Assembly (NCBI GenBank): GCA_002293855.1
Contig: DBEB01000046.1
Location: forward strand, 1-13,692
Length of the DNA: 13,692 bases
Direction of reading: 5' to 3'
Source: Candidatus Falkowbacteria bacterium UBA917
GTDB lineage: Bacteria > Patescibacteriota > Patescibacteriia > Patescibacteriales > Patescibacteriaceae
The notes under the pieces were generated by a model. The model was not told the origin of the DNA. It did not search any database and saw nothing but the letters and a program-made list of their open reading frames with translations. The first letter of the stretch is position 1; each line of letters opens with the position of its first letter. This document shows, piece after piece, positions 1-6,773 of this stretch. Both the position numbers and the translations under genes were made by a program.

Positions 1-30
1 GCTTGAAAAAGCGGGTTTTTGTTTTGTCTA

Positions 31-59
31 TTGACAAAAATGATAATATTATCTATAAT
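31..59 (+). promoter_or_regulatory. Consensus sigma70 promoter of the cohesin/dockerin gene
   Basis: A perfect -35 (TTGACA, 31-36) and perfect -10 (TATAAT, 54-59) are separated by 17 bp. The expected transcription start is near 66, giving a leader of about 60 nt. The 12-bp palindrome GATAATATTATC (42-53) lies inside the spacer and could be an operator. Confidence 0.85.
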
Positions 60-114
60 ATAGACCATTGTTTTTTGACAAATTATATTTTTTGTTGTTT
101 TACTTTTAATTTTT

Positions 115-120
115 GAGGAG
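115..120 (+). promoter_or_regulatory. Strong Shine-Dalgarno site
   Basis: GAGGAG lies 5 nt before the ATG at 126 and fixes that start codon. It is one of only two strong ribosome-binding sites in the window; the other precedes the second secreted protein. Confidence 0.85.
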
Positions 121-125
121 TTTCA

Positions 126-1547
126 ATGAAGCTTTTGGTTGCGTTTTTTTGTTTGTGTTCAGTAGCTAGTGCTGCTGATAGTACACGCTTGTTTCTCAGG
201 AGCAAGTTGCTAAGGGTTGGTGATAGCACTCTCAGTGTGCAGATTGTAGCGGTGAATAATTATCCGCTTGATGTAGCTGGTTTGCAAGGTACTGTTCGTG
301 TGGCTGCTGATCGTCTACAACTTGTTAATATAGATGGTCTGAAGCCTGATGGAACTGTTAAAAGTGCTCTTGCTTCTATGGGTAATGAAAGTCAGGCAGC
401 TGGCATGAGTCATCGTCCTATTATCATGGGATCAACTTCTAAGGTTGATAAAGTAAAAGATACTGTGCCTGTGGTCGCTTTGACTTTTAAGGTTTTAAAA
501 TCCCTGACTAAGGGTGAGACTTTAAAGGTTAATGTTGATCAGATTGAGCTCAGTACCATGTTGGCCGCGGCAATTAGTTGCAATAATGCTATTACTCTAA
601 ATGTGATAGTGGCAGATAAAGATGCGGTTGATACTACCGGTAATGATGATACGACTAATGTTGAAGATCGGCTCAGAGTACGATTATCTGCACTAGCTGG
701 CAATGCGACTGAAGGTTATCTTTATCAAGAGACACCAAAGAAAGTGGCGATTGATATCGCAGTAGATTTCAAAGCGCCAATCAGTAGTCTGCAATTGACA
801 GTCAAGGCTCCTAATGATAATTGGACTATGGCTGAGCCTAAGTTACCTGATCTAGAGAAAGTTTGTTTGATGAGTCCGATGGGATCTGGTCGATACAAAC
901 TTATCTACAGTGGTGACAAACCGGAGCATCCGCTCCTACCCAATCTCAGTGGTAATAGAAAGACGATTATCAATCTGAGTTTTAGTATCACTGATAATAA
1001 AACACCTTTTGGTGATCAGCGAATTGCTATATCTGAGATCGCTGTCGGTAGTCTCTATGAGACGGGATTAAAAATTAATACTGACACTAGTCTTACTATT
1101 AATCTCAATCGATTATTTGGTAAGGTTTTTGGTCGCAAAGGCGATGTGAATTTCCCAGCCGAATGGACTTTTGGTGATGGCAAACTTAATCAGGAGGATG
1201 TTAATCTGGTAACAGATTATATTCTCGGTAAAACGACTTTGAATGATTATCAGCTCTGGGCAGCTGATCTGACTAATAACTCTAAAGTAGAGGTTGATGA
1301 TTTGGTTGAGTTACAAAAGCAGATTGCTATTAGCGGAGTTGATGATTATCAGATATCTGATCAAGAGATTGATAACAACAATCTCTTGTCTGATGGCCAA
1401 GAATTAGTTGTTTATAATCTGCTTGGAGCTGTGGTTTTAAAGACTACAGAACAAAAAGATTTGAGGCAGTTAGGCTTGGGGCATTATTATTACTCGGTTA
1501 GTAATAATGGAGTAATCAAAAAAAGAGGAAAAATCCTCAAACACTAA
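126..1547 (+). CDS. Secreted cohesin/dockerin-domain protein with T9SS-like C-terminus
   Basis: A 473-residue exported protein. Residues 1-16 form a signal peptide with probable cleavage after VASA (residue 16). Two beta-rich modules follow (about 20-160 and 182-327) with the alternating hydrophobic pattern of cohesin-type folds. Residues 338-400 form a dockerin-like pair of calcium-binding helix units: GDVN at 339-342 with DGKLNQEDVNLVTDYILG at 351-368, then ADLTNNSKVEVDDL at 380-393. Dockerins normally bind cohesins, so self-association or binding to a partner surface protein is plausible. Residues 426-472 (VVYNLLGAVVLKT, then a GxYYYSV strand and a basic end) resemble the type A sorting domain of type IX secretion cargo. 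The start is set by a strong Shine-Dalgarno site, and the gene stands alone between its own promoter and terminator. Domain names come from pattern recognition; the dockerin call is firmer than the cohesin and T9SS calls. Ligand and function are unknown. Confidence 0.75.
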   Translation: MKLLVAFFCLCSVASAADSTRLFLRSKLLRVGDSTLSVQIVAVNNYPLDVAGLQGTVRVAADRLQLVNIDGLKPDGTVKSALASMGNESQAAGMSHRPIIMGSTSKVDKVKDTVPVVALTFKVLKSLTKGETLKVNVDQIELSTMLAAAISCNNAITLNVIVADKDAVDTTGNDDTTNVEDRLRVRLSALAGNATEGYLYQETPKKVAIDIAVDFKAPISSLQLTVKAPNDNWTMAEPKLPDLEKVCLMSPMGSGRYKLIYSGDKPEHPLLPNLSGNRKTIINLSFSITDNKTPFGDQRIAISEIAVGSLYETGLKINTDTSLTINLNRLFGKVFGRKGDVNFPAEWTFGDGKLNQEDVNLVTDYILGKTTLNDYQLWAADLTNNSKVEVDDLVELQKQIAISGVDDYQISDQEIDNNNLLSDGQELVVYNLLGAVVLKTTEQKDLRQLGLGHYYYSVSNNGVIKKRGKILKH

Positions 1548-1563
1548 GCACTGATGTGCAAAG

Positions 1564-1591
1564 CAGACTAGAATAATCTAGTCTGTTTTTT
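1564..1591 (+). terminator. Rho-independent terminator
   Basis: A perfect 9-bp stem (1564-1572 with 1577-1585) with loop ATAA is followed by six T. It ends the cohesin/dockerin gene. The convergent dus gene stops at the edge of the T tract, and the same hairpin may help end that transcript, although the minus-strand side has only a short T run. Confidence 0.85.
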
Positions 1592-2561
1592 ATTGGTTAG
1601 GGAAGTCTCGGAGCGCTTGTTCGAAGTCGCTGAGAGTGTTGATCTGAGCCATCTTGTCTCGGTAACTCGCGGCTCCCGGAAGGCCTTTGATATACCAGAG
1701 GAGTTGCTTTTTGAATTCTGGTAGTCCGAGATCGCCTTTGATTTTTTGGGAGAGGTGGAGGTGTTTGAGTGCGACTTGGAGTTTGTAGTTCCAGTCCTTG
1801 GGTGTGTAATGGCCAGTGGCGAGATAGTCACGGATTTCCTCAAAGATCCAAGGGCGACCATAGACACCGTGACCGATGCCGACGCCATCGGCGCCAGTTT
1901 GGTCGAGGACTTGTTTGGCGATTTCTGGTTCGTAGATACCGCCGTTAGCGAGCACTATACCAGGGAAGAAATTTTTGACTTCGCGGATATAGTCATAGTT
2001 AACAGTTTCAGACCAGGGTGCTTCAAAGTTGCGACCATGGATCATGACAGCGGCGATTGGTAAGTCGGCGACGAAGCGGAGGAGGTCTTGGCTAGATTGT
2101 GTTTGGTCTTGGCCTGGCAGTTTGATAGTGGTTCTAGTCTTGATAGAGACGGGTAGATCGCCTGCTCCTTCAAGAGTAGCTTCGATGATCTGGCGAGCCA
2201 GCTCCAGGTCGCGTAGTAGAGAGACGCCACTACCGTTGCCGGCGATTTTCTTCGCTGGGCAACCCATATTGATATCGATGCCGGCGGCGCCCAGCTGGCG
2301 CGCGATCTTGGCAGCGGCGCGGAAGTGTTCTGGTTCTCGGCCACCGAGTTGGATGATGACTGGCTGTTCGCTGGGGTCGAGTTGAGCTAGACGGAGAGCG
2401 GCAGGGTTTTGGCGAGAGAGGGACTGGACCATGGTCATCTCGGTGTAGACCAAATCAGCGCCGAGTTCTTTGCAGATGAGGCGAAAAGGTAAATCAGTGA
2501 CGCCACACATGGGGGCGAGAGCGAGGATTGGTTTATTAAATTGTTGCCAGAAATTAGCCAT
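1590..2561 (-). CDS. dus: tRNA-dihydrouridine synthase (DusB-like)
   Basis: This FMN enzyme would reduce uridine to dihydrouridine in the tRNA D-loop using NAD(P)H. The 323 residues match the usual DusB length (E. coli DusB is 321). An N-terminal TIM barrel shows the FMN-binding APMCGVTDLPFR at 16-27, the catalytic Cys101 in NMGCPAKK (98-105), Lys141 in SIKTR, His175 in IHGR, ANGGI at 205-209 and GIGHGVYGRPWIF at 228-240. A helical tRNA-binding domain makes up the last 80 residues or so. The GNGSG stretch replaces the glycine/serine loop seen in other family members. A TTGACA/TATGAT promoter sits upstream on the minus strand, predicting a leader of about 17 nt with no Shine-Dalgarno. The gene is monocistronic and diverges from the helicase gene. 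The family is certain; the exact Dus subclass and target position are less so. Confidence 0.95.
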   Translation of the reverse strand: MANFWQQFNKPILALAPMCGVTDLPFRLICKELGADLVYTEMTMVQSLSRQNPAALRLAQLDPSEQPVIIQLGGREPEHFRAAAKIARQLGAAGIDINMGCPAKKIAGNGSGVSLLRDLELARQIIEATLEGAGDLPVSIKTRTTIKLPGQDQTQSSQDLLRFVADLPIAAVMIHGRNFEAPWSETVNYDYIREVKNFFPGIVLANGGIYEPEIAKQVLDQTGADGVGIGHGVYGRPWIFEEIRDYLATGHYTPKDWNYKLQVALKHLHLSQKIKGDLGLPEFKKQLLWYIKGLPGAASYRDKMAQINTLSDFEQALRDFPNQ

Positions 2562-2584
2562 GTTTGTAGATTGATAATCTTGCT

Positions 2585-2613
2585 ATCATAATATTTTATA
2601 TCTATTTTGTCAA
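2585..2613 (-). promoter_or_regulatory. Sigma70 promoter of dus
   Basis: Read on the minus strand: TTGACA (2613-2608), 17-bp spacer, TATGAT (2590-2585). The predicted start near 2578 leaves about 17 nt before the ATG at 2561. Confidence 0.8.
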
Positions 2614-2671
2614 TGATTTTGTGTAATCTTGTAAATTACTAATAATATTATTTTCTTTAAATTAGTCTTTT

Positions 2672-2680
2672 TGATATGAT
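2672..2680 (+). promoter_or_regulatory. Extended -10 promoter of the helicase operon
   Basis: TG at 2672-2673, one base, then TATGAT at 2675-2680. No good -35 is visible at the right distance, as is usual for extended -10 promoters. It predicts a leader of about 19 nt before the ATG at 2706. Confidence 0.55.
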
Positions 2681-2705
2681 GAGTTAATTAAGATTTAAGT
2701 AAGTT

Positions 2706-4007
2706 ATGAAGTTGAAGAAAAAAAATAAAACTGATTTGCCTGATGATGGTTTGGAAATGACCAAAGAGTTTAAGCTTGCCTTGAAATTGATGGAGCGGAC
2801 TAAAGAAAATTTGTTTATAACTGGCAAGGCGGGGACTGGTAAATCGACTTTGCTCAAATATTTTTGCGAGCACACGGCTAAGAGCGTGGTGATACTAGCC
2901 CCGACGGGGGTGGCGGCGGTCAATATTGGTGGGGTGACTATTCACTCATTCTTTCAATTTCCGTTTGGAGTGGTGGATGAAAAAGATGTAAAGTATTTAT
3001 TTAATAAGCAAGAGATTTTTCGTAATTTAGAAACTTTGATTATTGATGAGATTTCGATGGTGCGAGCGGACTTGATGCAGGCTATTGATTATGCGCTGCG
3101 ACTGAACACCGGTCGCAAAAGTCCCTTTGGCGGTGTGCAGATAATTGTCTTTGGGGATTTGTATCAGCTCTCACCAGTGGTGAAGCGTGGCCCGGAGGCG
3201 GACTACTTGCAGGAGAAATATGGTGGGATTTATTTTTTTAATGCGCCGGCTTGTCAGCGAGCAAAGATTAAGAAGATTCAATTGACGCATATCTTTCGCC
3301 AAGCTGATGATCATTTTAAAACTTTGCTCAATCGGGTGCGTGATAATCAATTAACTAGTGAAGATTTACTAGAGCTCAACAAGCGACGACGGGATTATAA
3401 TAGTAAGGCGCCGATTATTACACTGGCTAGTATTAATGCAGTGGCTGATGAAATTAATCAGGCTAAGCTCGCTGAGCTGAAGGATCGTGAGTTTAGTTAC
3501 CTGGCTCGCGTCATGGGTGAATTTGAAGAAAGTAATTATCCGGCCGAAGGCGAGATCAGGCTCAAAGAAGGTGCTCAAATTATGATGATTAAAAATGATC
3601 ATAAGAATCCGAGGCGTTGGGTTAATGGGAGTCTCGGGATTATTGAAAAATTAACAGCGGATAGTATTACGGTGAATATTGATAATGAAAGTCACAAACT
3701 GGATATGGCAGAGTGGGAGATTTTTGATTATAAGTTTGACCTTGAGACTAAAAAAATTCAGAAGTCTTCGAAAGGATATTTTTTGCAATGGCCGGTGAAG
3801 CTCGCTTGGGCGATGACTATTCACAAGAGTCAAGGCAAAACTTTTCAGCGAGTGATTGTTGATTTGGGTCGTGGAGCTTTTGCTCATGGCCAGACTTATG
3901 TGGCGCTATCACGCTGTACTAATTTAGAGCAGTTGTATTTGAAGCAACCGCTACGTTTTGGTGATGTGATATTGGACGCTGAGGTTAGCAAATTTCATTT
4001 GGACTAA
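2706..4007 (+). CDS. Pif1/RecD2-type SF1 helicase
   Basis: A 433-residue ATP-dependent 5'-3' DNA helicase of the Pif1 group, expected to act on DNA forks, R-loops or G-quadruplexes. All core motifs are visible in order: Walker A GKAGTGKS (40-47), motif Ia APTGVAAVNIGG (65-76) with the HSFF that follows, Walker B IIDEISM (112-118), motif III FGDLYQLSPV (149-158), motif IV HIFRQAD (195-201), motif V WAMTIHKSQGKTF (368-380) and motif VI GQTYVALSRCT (395-405). The protein is a bare helicase core without an obvious nuclease or C-terminal accessory domain. A hydrophilic lysine-rich N-terminus precedes the core. The ATG has only a weak AAGTAAG upstream. The stop is separated by a single base from the next ATG, so the two genes are very likely translationally coupled. 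Confidence 0.93.
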   Translation: MKLKKKNKTDLPDDGLEMTKEFKLALKLMERTKENLFITGKAGTGKSTLLKYFCEHTAKSVVILAPTGVAAVNIGGVTIHSFFQFPFGVVDEKDVKYLFNKQEIFRNLETLIIDEISMVRADLMQAIDYALRLNTGRKSPFGGVQIIVFGDLYQLSPVVKRGPEADYLQEKYGGIYFFNAPACQRAKIKKIQLTHIFRQADDHFKTLLNRVRDNQLTSEDLLELNKRRRDYNSKAPIITLASINAVADEINQAKLAELKDREFSYLARVMGEFEESNYPAEGEIRLKEGAQIMMIKNDHKNPRRWVNGSLGIIEKLTADSITVNIDNESHKLDMAEWEIFDYKFDLETKKIQKSSKGYFLQWPVKLAWAMTIHKSQGKTFQRVIVDLGRGAFAHGQTYVALSRCTNLEQLYLKQPLRFGDVILDAEVSKFHLD

Positions 4008-4008
4008 T

Positions 4009-4512
4009 ATGAAGAAAAAGATTGTTGTTAATGATCGGATGCAGACTGGCTACAGTTATGAATTAACTGAACCGATGGGCAAGAATTTTGATCCTGAGTT
4101 TAAGCCTGAGTTAAGTCCTCAGGAGATGCTTGCGCTTGGTGTCTTTGGTGGTAAGTATATGACTGATTGTCAGGCGGAGTTTCCTCGGGCTTGGTTTCGT
4201 AAAGCTAAACTCTGTGCGGAGAGGCATGACCCGAAGTTAAACTTCTTTGGGGTCAATGCCAGTCAGAGTCTAGCCGAGTGGTTACGCAAAGACTGGATTC
4301 ATCCTGATGATCCTAGAGGTTGGTTTCAGTGGTATTGTCGTTACTATCTAGGTAGGCGACACGAGGACGATGCTCGTCAGATTAAGCGTTGGAAGGCGAT
4401 TGCTAGGCACGCTGGAGCGATCAAAAAGAATTGTCCTAAGGGTATGTGGTACTGTCGACCGCGTCAGCGACAAGCACTGCTCCACTGGGCTTATGATAGT
4501 CGAAATATCTAA
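4009..4512 (+). CDS. Conserved protein rich in Trp, Cys and Arg, function unknown
   Basis: A 167-residue soluble protein that I recognise as a conserved family without an assigned function. Highly ordered stretches include MLALGVFGGKYMTDC, DDPRGWFQWYCRYYLGRR and RPRQRQALLHWAYDSR, with many tryptophans, five cysteines and a strongly basic C-terminal half. There is no signal peptide or membrane segment. The arginine/tryptophan-rich tail would suit nucleic-acid binding, but that is inference. It begins one base after the helicase stop codon and ends just before a strong terminator, so it is the second gene of a two-gene operon. A link to helicase or DNA-repair function is suggested only by that coupling. 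Confidence 0.8.
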   Translation: MKKKIVVNDRMQTGYSYELTEPMGKNFDPEFKPELSPQEMLALGVFGGKYMTDCQAEFPRAWFRKAKLCAERHDPKLNFFGVNASQSLAEWLRKDWIHPDDPRGWFQWYCRYYLGRRHEDDARQIKRWKAIARHAGAIKKNCPKGMWYCRPRQRQALLHWAYDSRNI

Positions 4513-4520
4513 GGGTAAAT

Positions 4521-4560
4521 AAAAACTGGTATACGATGGGTATATACCAGTTTTTAATTT
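4521..4560. terminator. Strong bidirectional-looking terminator
   Basis: A perfect 13-bp stem pairs 4521-4533 with 4543-4555 around a 9-nt loop. An A tract forms the left edge and a T tract the right, followed by AATTT. It closes the helicase operon. Confidence 0.9.
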
Positions 4561-4630
4561 TTGATGTGAGGTCTGAGCTAGTAGATGAATATTCTTCAGC
4601 TTGACACTCGTTGTTTTGGCTGATTTGTTT

Positions 4631-4679
4631 TTTACCAGCAGTCAGGTCGTTAATTAATAACGGCTTGGGTGCTGATAAA
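4631..4679. repeat. Imperfect long inverted repeat (possible structured RNA or operator)
   Basis: TTTA, a C/A mismatch, CAGCA (4636-4640), a 7-nt internal loop, CGTTA (4648-4652), loop ATTAA, then TAACG (4658-4662), a 7-nt internal loop, TGCTG (4670-4674), mismatch and TAAA. The symmetric 7 by 7 internal loop is the notable point. No known RNA family is recognised. Confidence 0.35.
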
Positions 4680-4802
4680 TTACTAGCCTAGATTTATTAT
4701 AATACTTTTTTACTATGAAAGATACTGGTCAAAATCATAATGATGTAATAGTATCTTGGATATTGTGAATTGATTGGAATTAATTACTAGGATTAGCTAA
4801 TT

Positions 4803-4830
4803 TTGATATTTATAAAGGGCTTGTTATACT
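4803..4830 (+). promoter_or_regulatory. Promoter of the flavin electron-transfer operon
   Basis: TTGATA (4803-4808), 16-bp spacer, and an extended -10 made of TG at 4822-4823, one base, then TATACT (4825-4830). The predicted start (about 4837) falls 1-2 nt before the ATG at 4839, so the mRNA would be essentially leaderless. This also argues against the TTG at 4803 as the start codon. Confidence 0.7.
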
Positions 4831-4838
4831 TCAGTGAT

Positions 4839-5255
4839 ATGCAATACCGCAAGCATCAAAAAAATAAAGCTTTTTTACATCTATTAACCATGCCGTTTAT
4901 TTGGGCGCCTTTACCGTTTGCGATGGCTCTAGACTTGGTGCTGGCTATTTATCAGTGGATTGCCTTTCCGATTTATGGTCTAGAAAAAGTCAAAAGGTCA
5001 GAATATATTTTAATCATGGATCGGCAGAAATTATCTTATCTCAAGCCCTTAGAGAAACTTGGCTGTATGTATTGTGGTTATATGAATGGACTATTTGTAT
5101 ATTTAAAAGAAATAGCTGGTCGAACGGAGAAGTACTGGTGTGGTATCATGCATCAAAAGATGCCTGGTTTTAAGACTGACCCTCATCAAGTCAAAGAAAA
5201 ATTTGCACGCTTTGATGACAGGGCGGATTTTTATAAAAAATATCCTTATCGTTAA
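4839..5255 (+). CDS. Small conserved membrane protein with CxxC and CxxxH motifs
   Basis: A 138-residue protein starting at the ATG at 4839. A longer TTG-initiated form from 4803 is unlikely because that codon lies in the promoter -35. Residues 17-45 are hydrophobic and contain one long or two short membrane segments. The C-terminal half has an invariant-looking core: DRQKLSYLKPLEKLGCMYCG (61-80), NGLFVYLKEIAGRTEKYWCG (83-102) and H105. Cys76-x2-Cys79 with Cys101-x3-His105 could bind zinc or an iron-sulfur centre. I recognise it as a conserved but functionally unassigned family. It is the first gene of an operon, 4 nt before the RnfD-like fusion, which suggests a role in assembling or extending that redox chain. 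That role is inference; no cofactor is proven. Confidence 0.8.
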   Translation: MQYRKHQKNKAFLHLLTMPFIWAPLPFAMALDLVLAIYQWIAFPIYGLEKVKRSEYILIMDRQKLSYLKPLEKLGCMYCGYMNGLFVYLKEIAGRTEKYWCGIMHQKMPGFKTDPHQVKEKFARFDDRADFYKKYPYR

Positions 5256-5259
5256 AATT

Positions 5260-6768
5260 ATGTTGAAAAAGATTGATCAATGGCTCAATGGTGTTATCAT
5301 GTATCGTTTGGTGCTCTGGGGCCTCTCGGCGATTGCGGTGTTTGCTATTGCTTGGGGTTTTTTGGGTCTGATTGCTTATGATGGCAGTAGTTTGTTGCTA
5401 TCAGCGTTGATTGCTGTAGCGGTTTGTCAGTTTAGTAATTTGGCATTAGCTCGGATCTGCAAAGCACAGATCAATGCCGAGTCATCAATGATCACTGGTC
5501 TGATCTTGTTTTTGATTATGGGTCCGGTGATGAGTTATCAGGATGCTGGGCTACTAGCTGTCACTGCACTGGTAGCTATGCTGTCTAAGTATCTGCTGGC
5601 CTATAGTCACAAGCATATCTTTAATCCAGTGGCGGTAGCGGCGGTGATTATGGCGACTGTGTCGGGTTATGCGGCTTGGTGGTGGATTGCCACTTGGAAC
5701 TTATTGCCGATAGTTTTGGTGGTGAGTTTTTTGATTGTCAGAAAGACGCGACGAGAAGCTTTGTTTGTTGCGACTGTAGTAGCTGGTTTAGGTACAAGTT
5801 TGCTCTACGCATTGACTCATGGTTATGATCTGGTTGAGGCGCTGGAGATCTACACGCTAGCTGGTCCGATGTTATTTTTTGCAGCTGTGATGGTGACTGA
5901 GCCTTTGTGCTTGCCTGGCCGGAGAAATGCTCAGCTGGTTTATGGTGTGCTCGTCGGGGTGCTCGCTAATTGGAAGTTTAATATTGGTTTACTGTACTCC
6001 AGTCCGGAGCTGGCTTTGGTGATTGCTAATCTCTGGTCTTTTGTGATTGGCTACAAACACAAGCTCTATCTGATTTTGGAAGAGAAACGTTTGGTGGCAG
6101 CGAATACTTATGAATTTGTCTTTGCGATGAATCAAAAATTGCGCTGGCTCGCTGGGCAATATTTGGAAATTACTTTACCACATAGCCAAGTTGATCAGCG
6201 GGGTGTGCGGCGATCATTTACGATTGCTTCGTCGGATCAAGAGGGCAAAGTCAAGCTCGGCGTGAAGTTTCCAAATGAGCCAAGTAGCTTCAAAAAGAAG
6301 TTGCTCGCGCTCGCTATCGGTGAGCGAGTGACTGCTGGCAAACCAGAAGGTGATTTTATTTTACCGAGAGACAAGACAGTGCCGATCTTGTGTTTGGCTG
6401 GTGGGATCGGTGTGACGCCGTTTCGTGCTATGATCAGCGAGCTGATTGCTCGTGGCGAAAGACGAGATTTGATTTTGCTCTATGCCAATCGTAGTAGTGC
6501 TGATGTGGCTTATCGAGAATTGTTTAGAGAGGCGGTAGAGAAGCTAGGTATCAAAGTTTATTATCTACTAACTCATCCTTGTGAGGGCGAAGAGTGTGAT
6601 GGGCAAATGATTGATCGGGAGACGATCGCACGACTAGTGCCACAGCTAGCTGATAGTATTGCCTATATCTCTGGGCCAAGTGCGATGGTGACGAGTTTGA
6701 AAAAAATGCTCAAAGAGATGGGTATGAGTGGTTTTAGAATTAAGACTGATTATTTCTCAGGCTTTTAA
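5260..6768 (+). CDS. RnfD/NqrB-like membrane domain fused to FAD/NAD(P)H reductase
   Basis: A 502-residue fusion. Residues 1-265 form about eight membrane segments of the NQR2/RnfD/RnfE family; HKHIFNPVAVAAV (118-130) and the FFAAVMVTEPLCLPG region (206-220) are family hallmarks. Residues 268-502 form a ferredoxin-NADP reductase module with FAD-binding RRSFTIAS (317-324), nucleotide-binding LAGGIGVTPFRAM (379-391), YISGPSAM (469-476) and the terminal aromatic DYFSGF. No [2Fe-2S] ferredoxin domain follows. The SGAT flavinylation motif of NqrB/RnfD is absent, so any covalent flavin must sit on another protein. The module should oxidise cytosolic NAD(P)H and pass electrons through the membrane. 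The ATG at 5260 is chosen because it starts 4 nt after the upstream stop; an extended start at 5140 would overlap that gene by 116 nt. The physiological acceptor is unknown. Confidence 0.88.
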   Translation: MLKKIDQWLNGVIMYRLVLWGLSAIAVFAIAWGFLGLIAYDGSSLLLSALIAVAVCQFSNLALARICKAQINAESSMITGLILFLIMGPVMSYQDAGLLAVTALVAMLSKYLLAYSHKHIFNPVAVAAVIMATVSGYAAWWWIATWNLLPIVLVVSFLIVRKTRREALFVATVVAGLGTSLLYALTHGYDLVEALEIYTLAGPMLFFAAVMVTEPLCLPGRRNAQLVYGVLVGVLANWKFNIGLLYSSPELALVIANLWSFVIGYKHKLYLILEEKRLVAANTYEFVFAMNQKLRWLAGQYLEITLPHSQVDQRGVRRSFTIASSDQEGKVKLGVKFPNEPSSFKKKLLALAIGERVTAGKPEGDFILPRDKTVPILCLAGGIGVTPFRAMISELIARGERRDLILLYANRSSADVAYRELFREAVEKLGIKVYYLLTHPCEGEECDGQMIDRETIARLVPQLADSIAYISGPSAMVTSLKKMLKEMGMSGFRIKTDYFSGF

Positions 6769-6773
6769 AAAAT

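Larger units (their letters stand above)
4513..4838. other. Non-coding region between two operons
   Basis: This 326-bp gap holds the terminator of the helicase operon (4521-4560), an imperfect hairpin (4631-4679), an isolated TATAAT at 4698-4703 without a convincing -35, and the promoter of the next operon (4803-4830). A 17-codon reading frame at 4715-4768 has no support. I see no tRNA or recognisable riboswitch. Confidence 0.6.

Noticed and set aside
1..30. Remnant of an upstream terminator.
   Set aside because: Only a T-rich stretch and a weak AAAA/TTTT pairing are visible; any stem would lie outside the window.
4715..4768. A 17-codon reading frame behind an isolated TATAAT.
   Set aside because: There is no -35, no ribosome-binding site and no recognisable peptide. 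An 8-bp inverted repeat inside it has a 23-nt loop and no T tract.
4803..4838. TTG start for the small CxxC protein.
   Set aside because: The TTG is the first part of the -35 box of a well-formed promoter, so it is probably not transcribed.
5140..5259. N-terminal extension of the RnfD-reductase fusion.
   Set aside because: It overlaps the upstream gene by 116 nt and adds no conserved sequence. The ATG at 5260 follows the stop by 4 nt.
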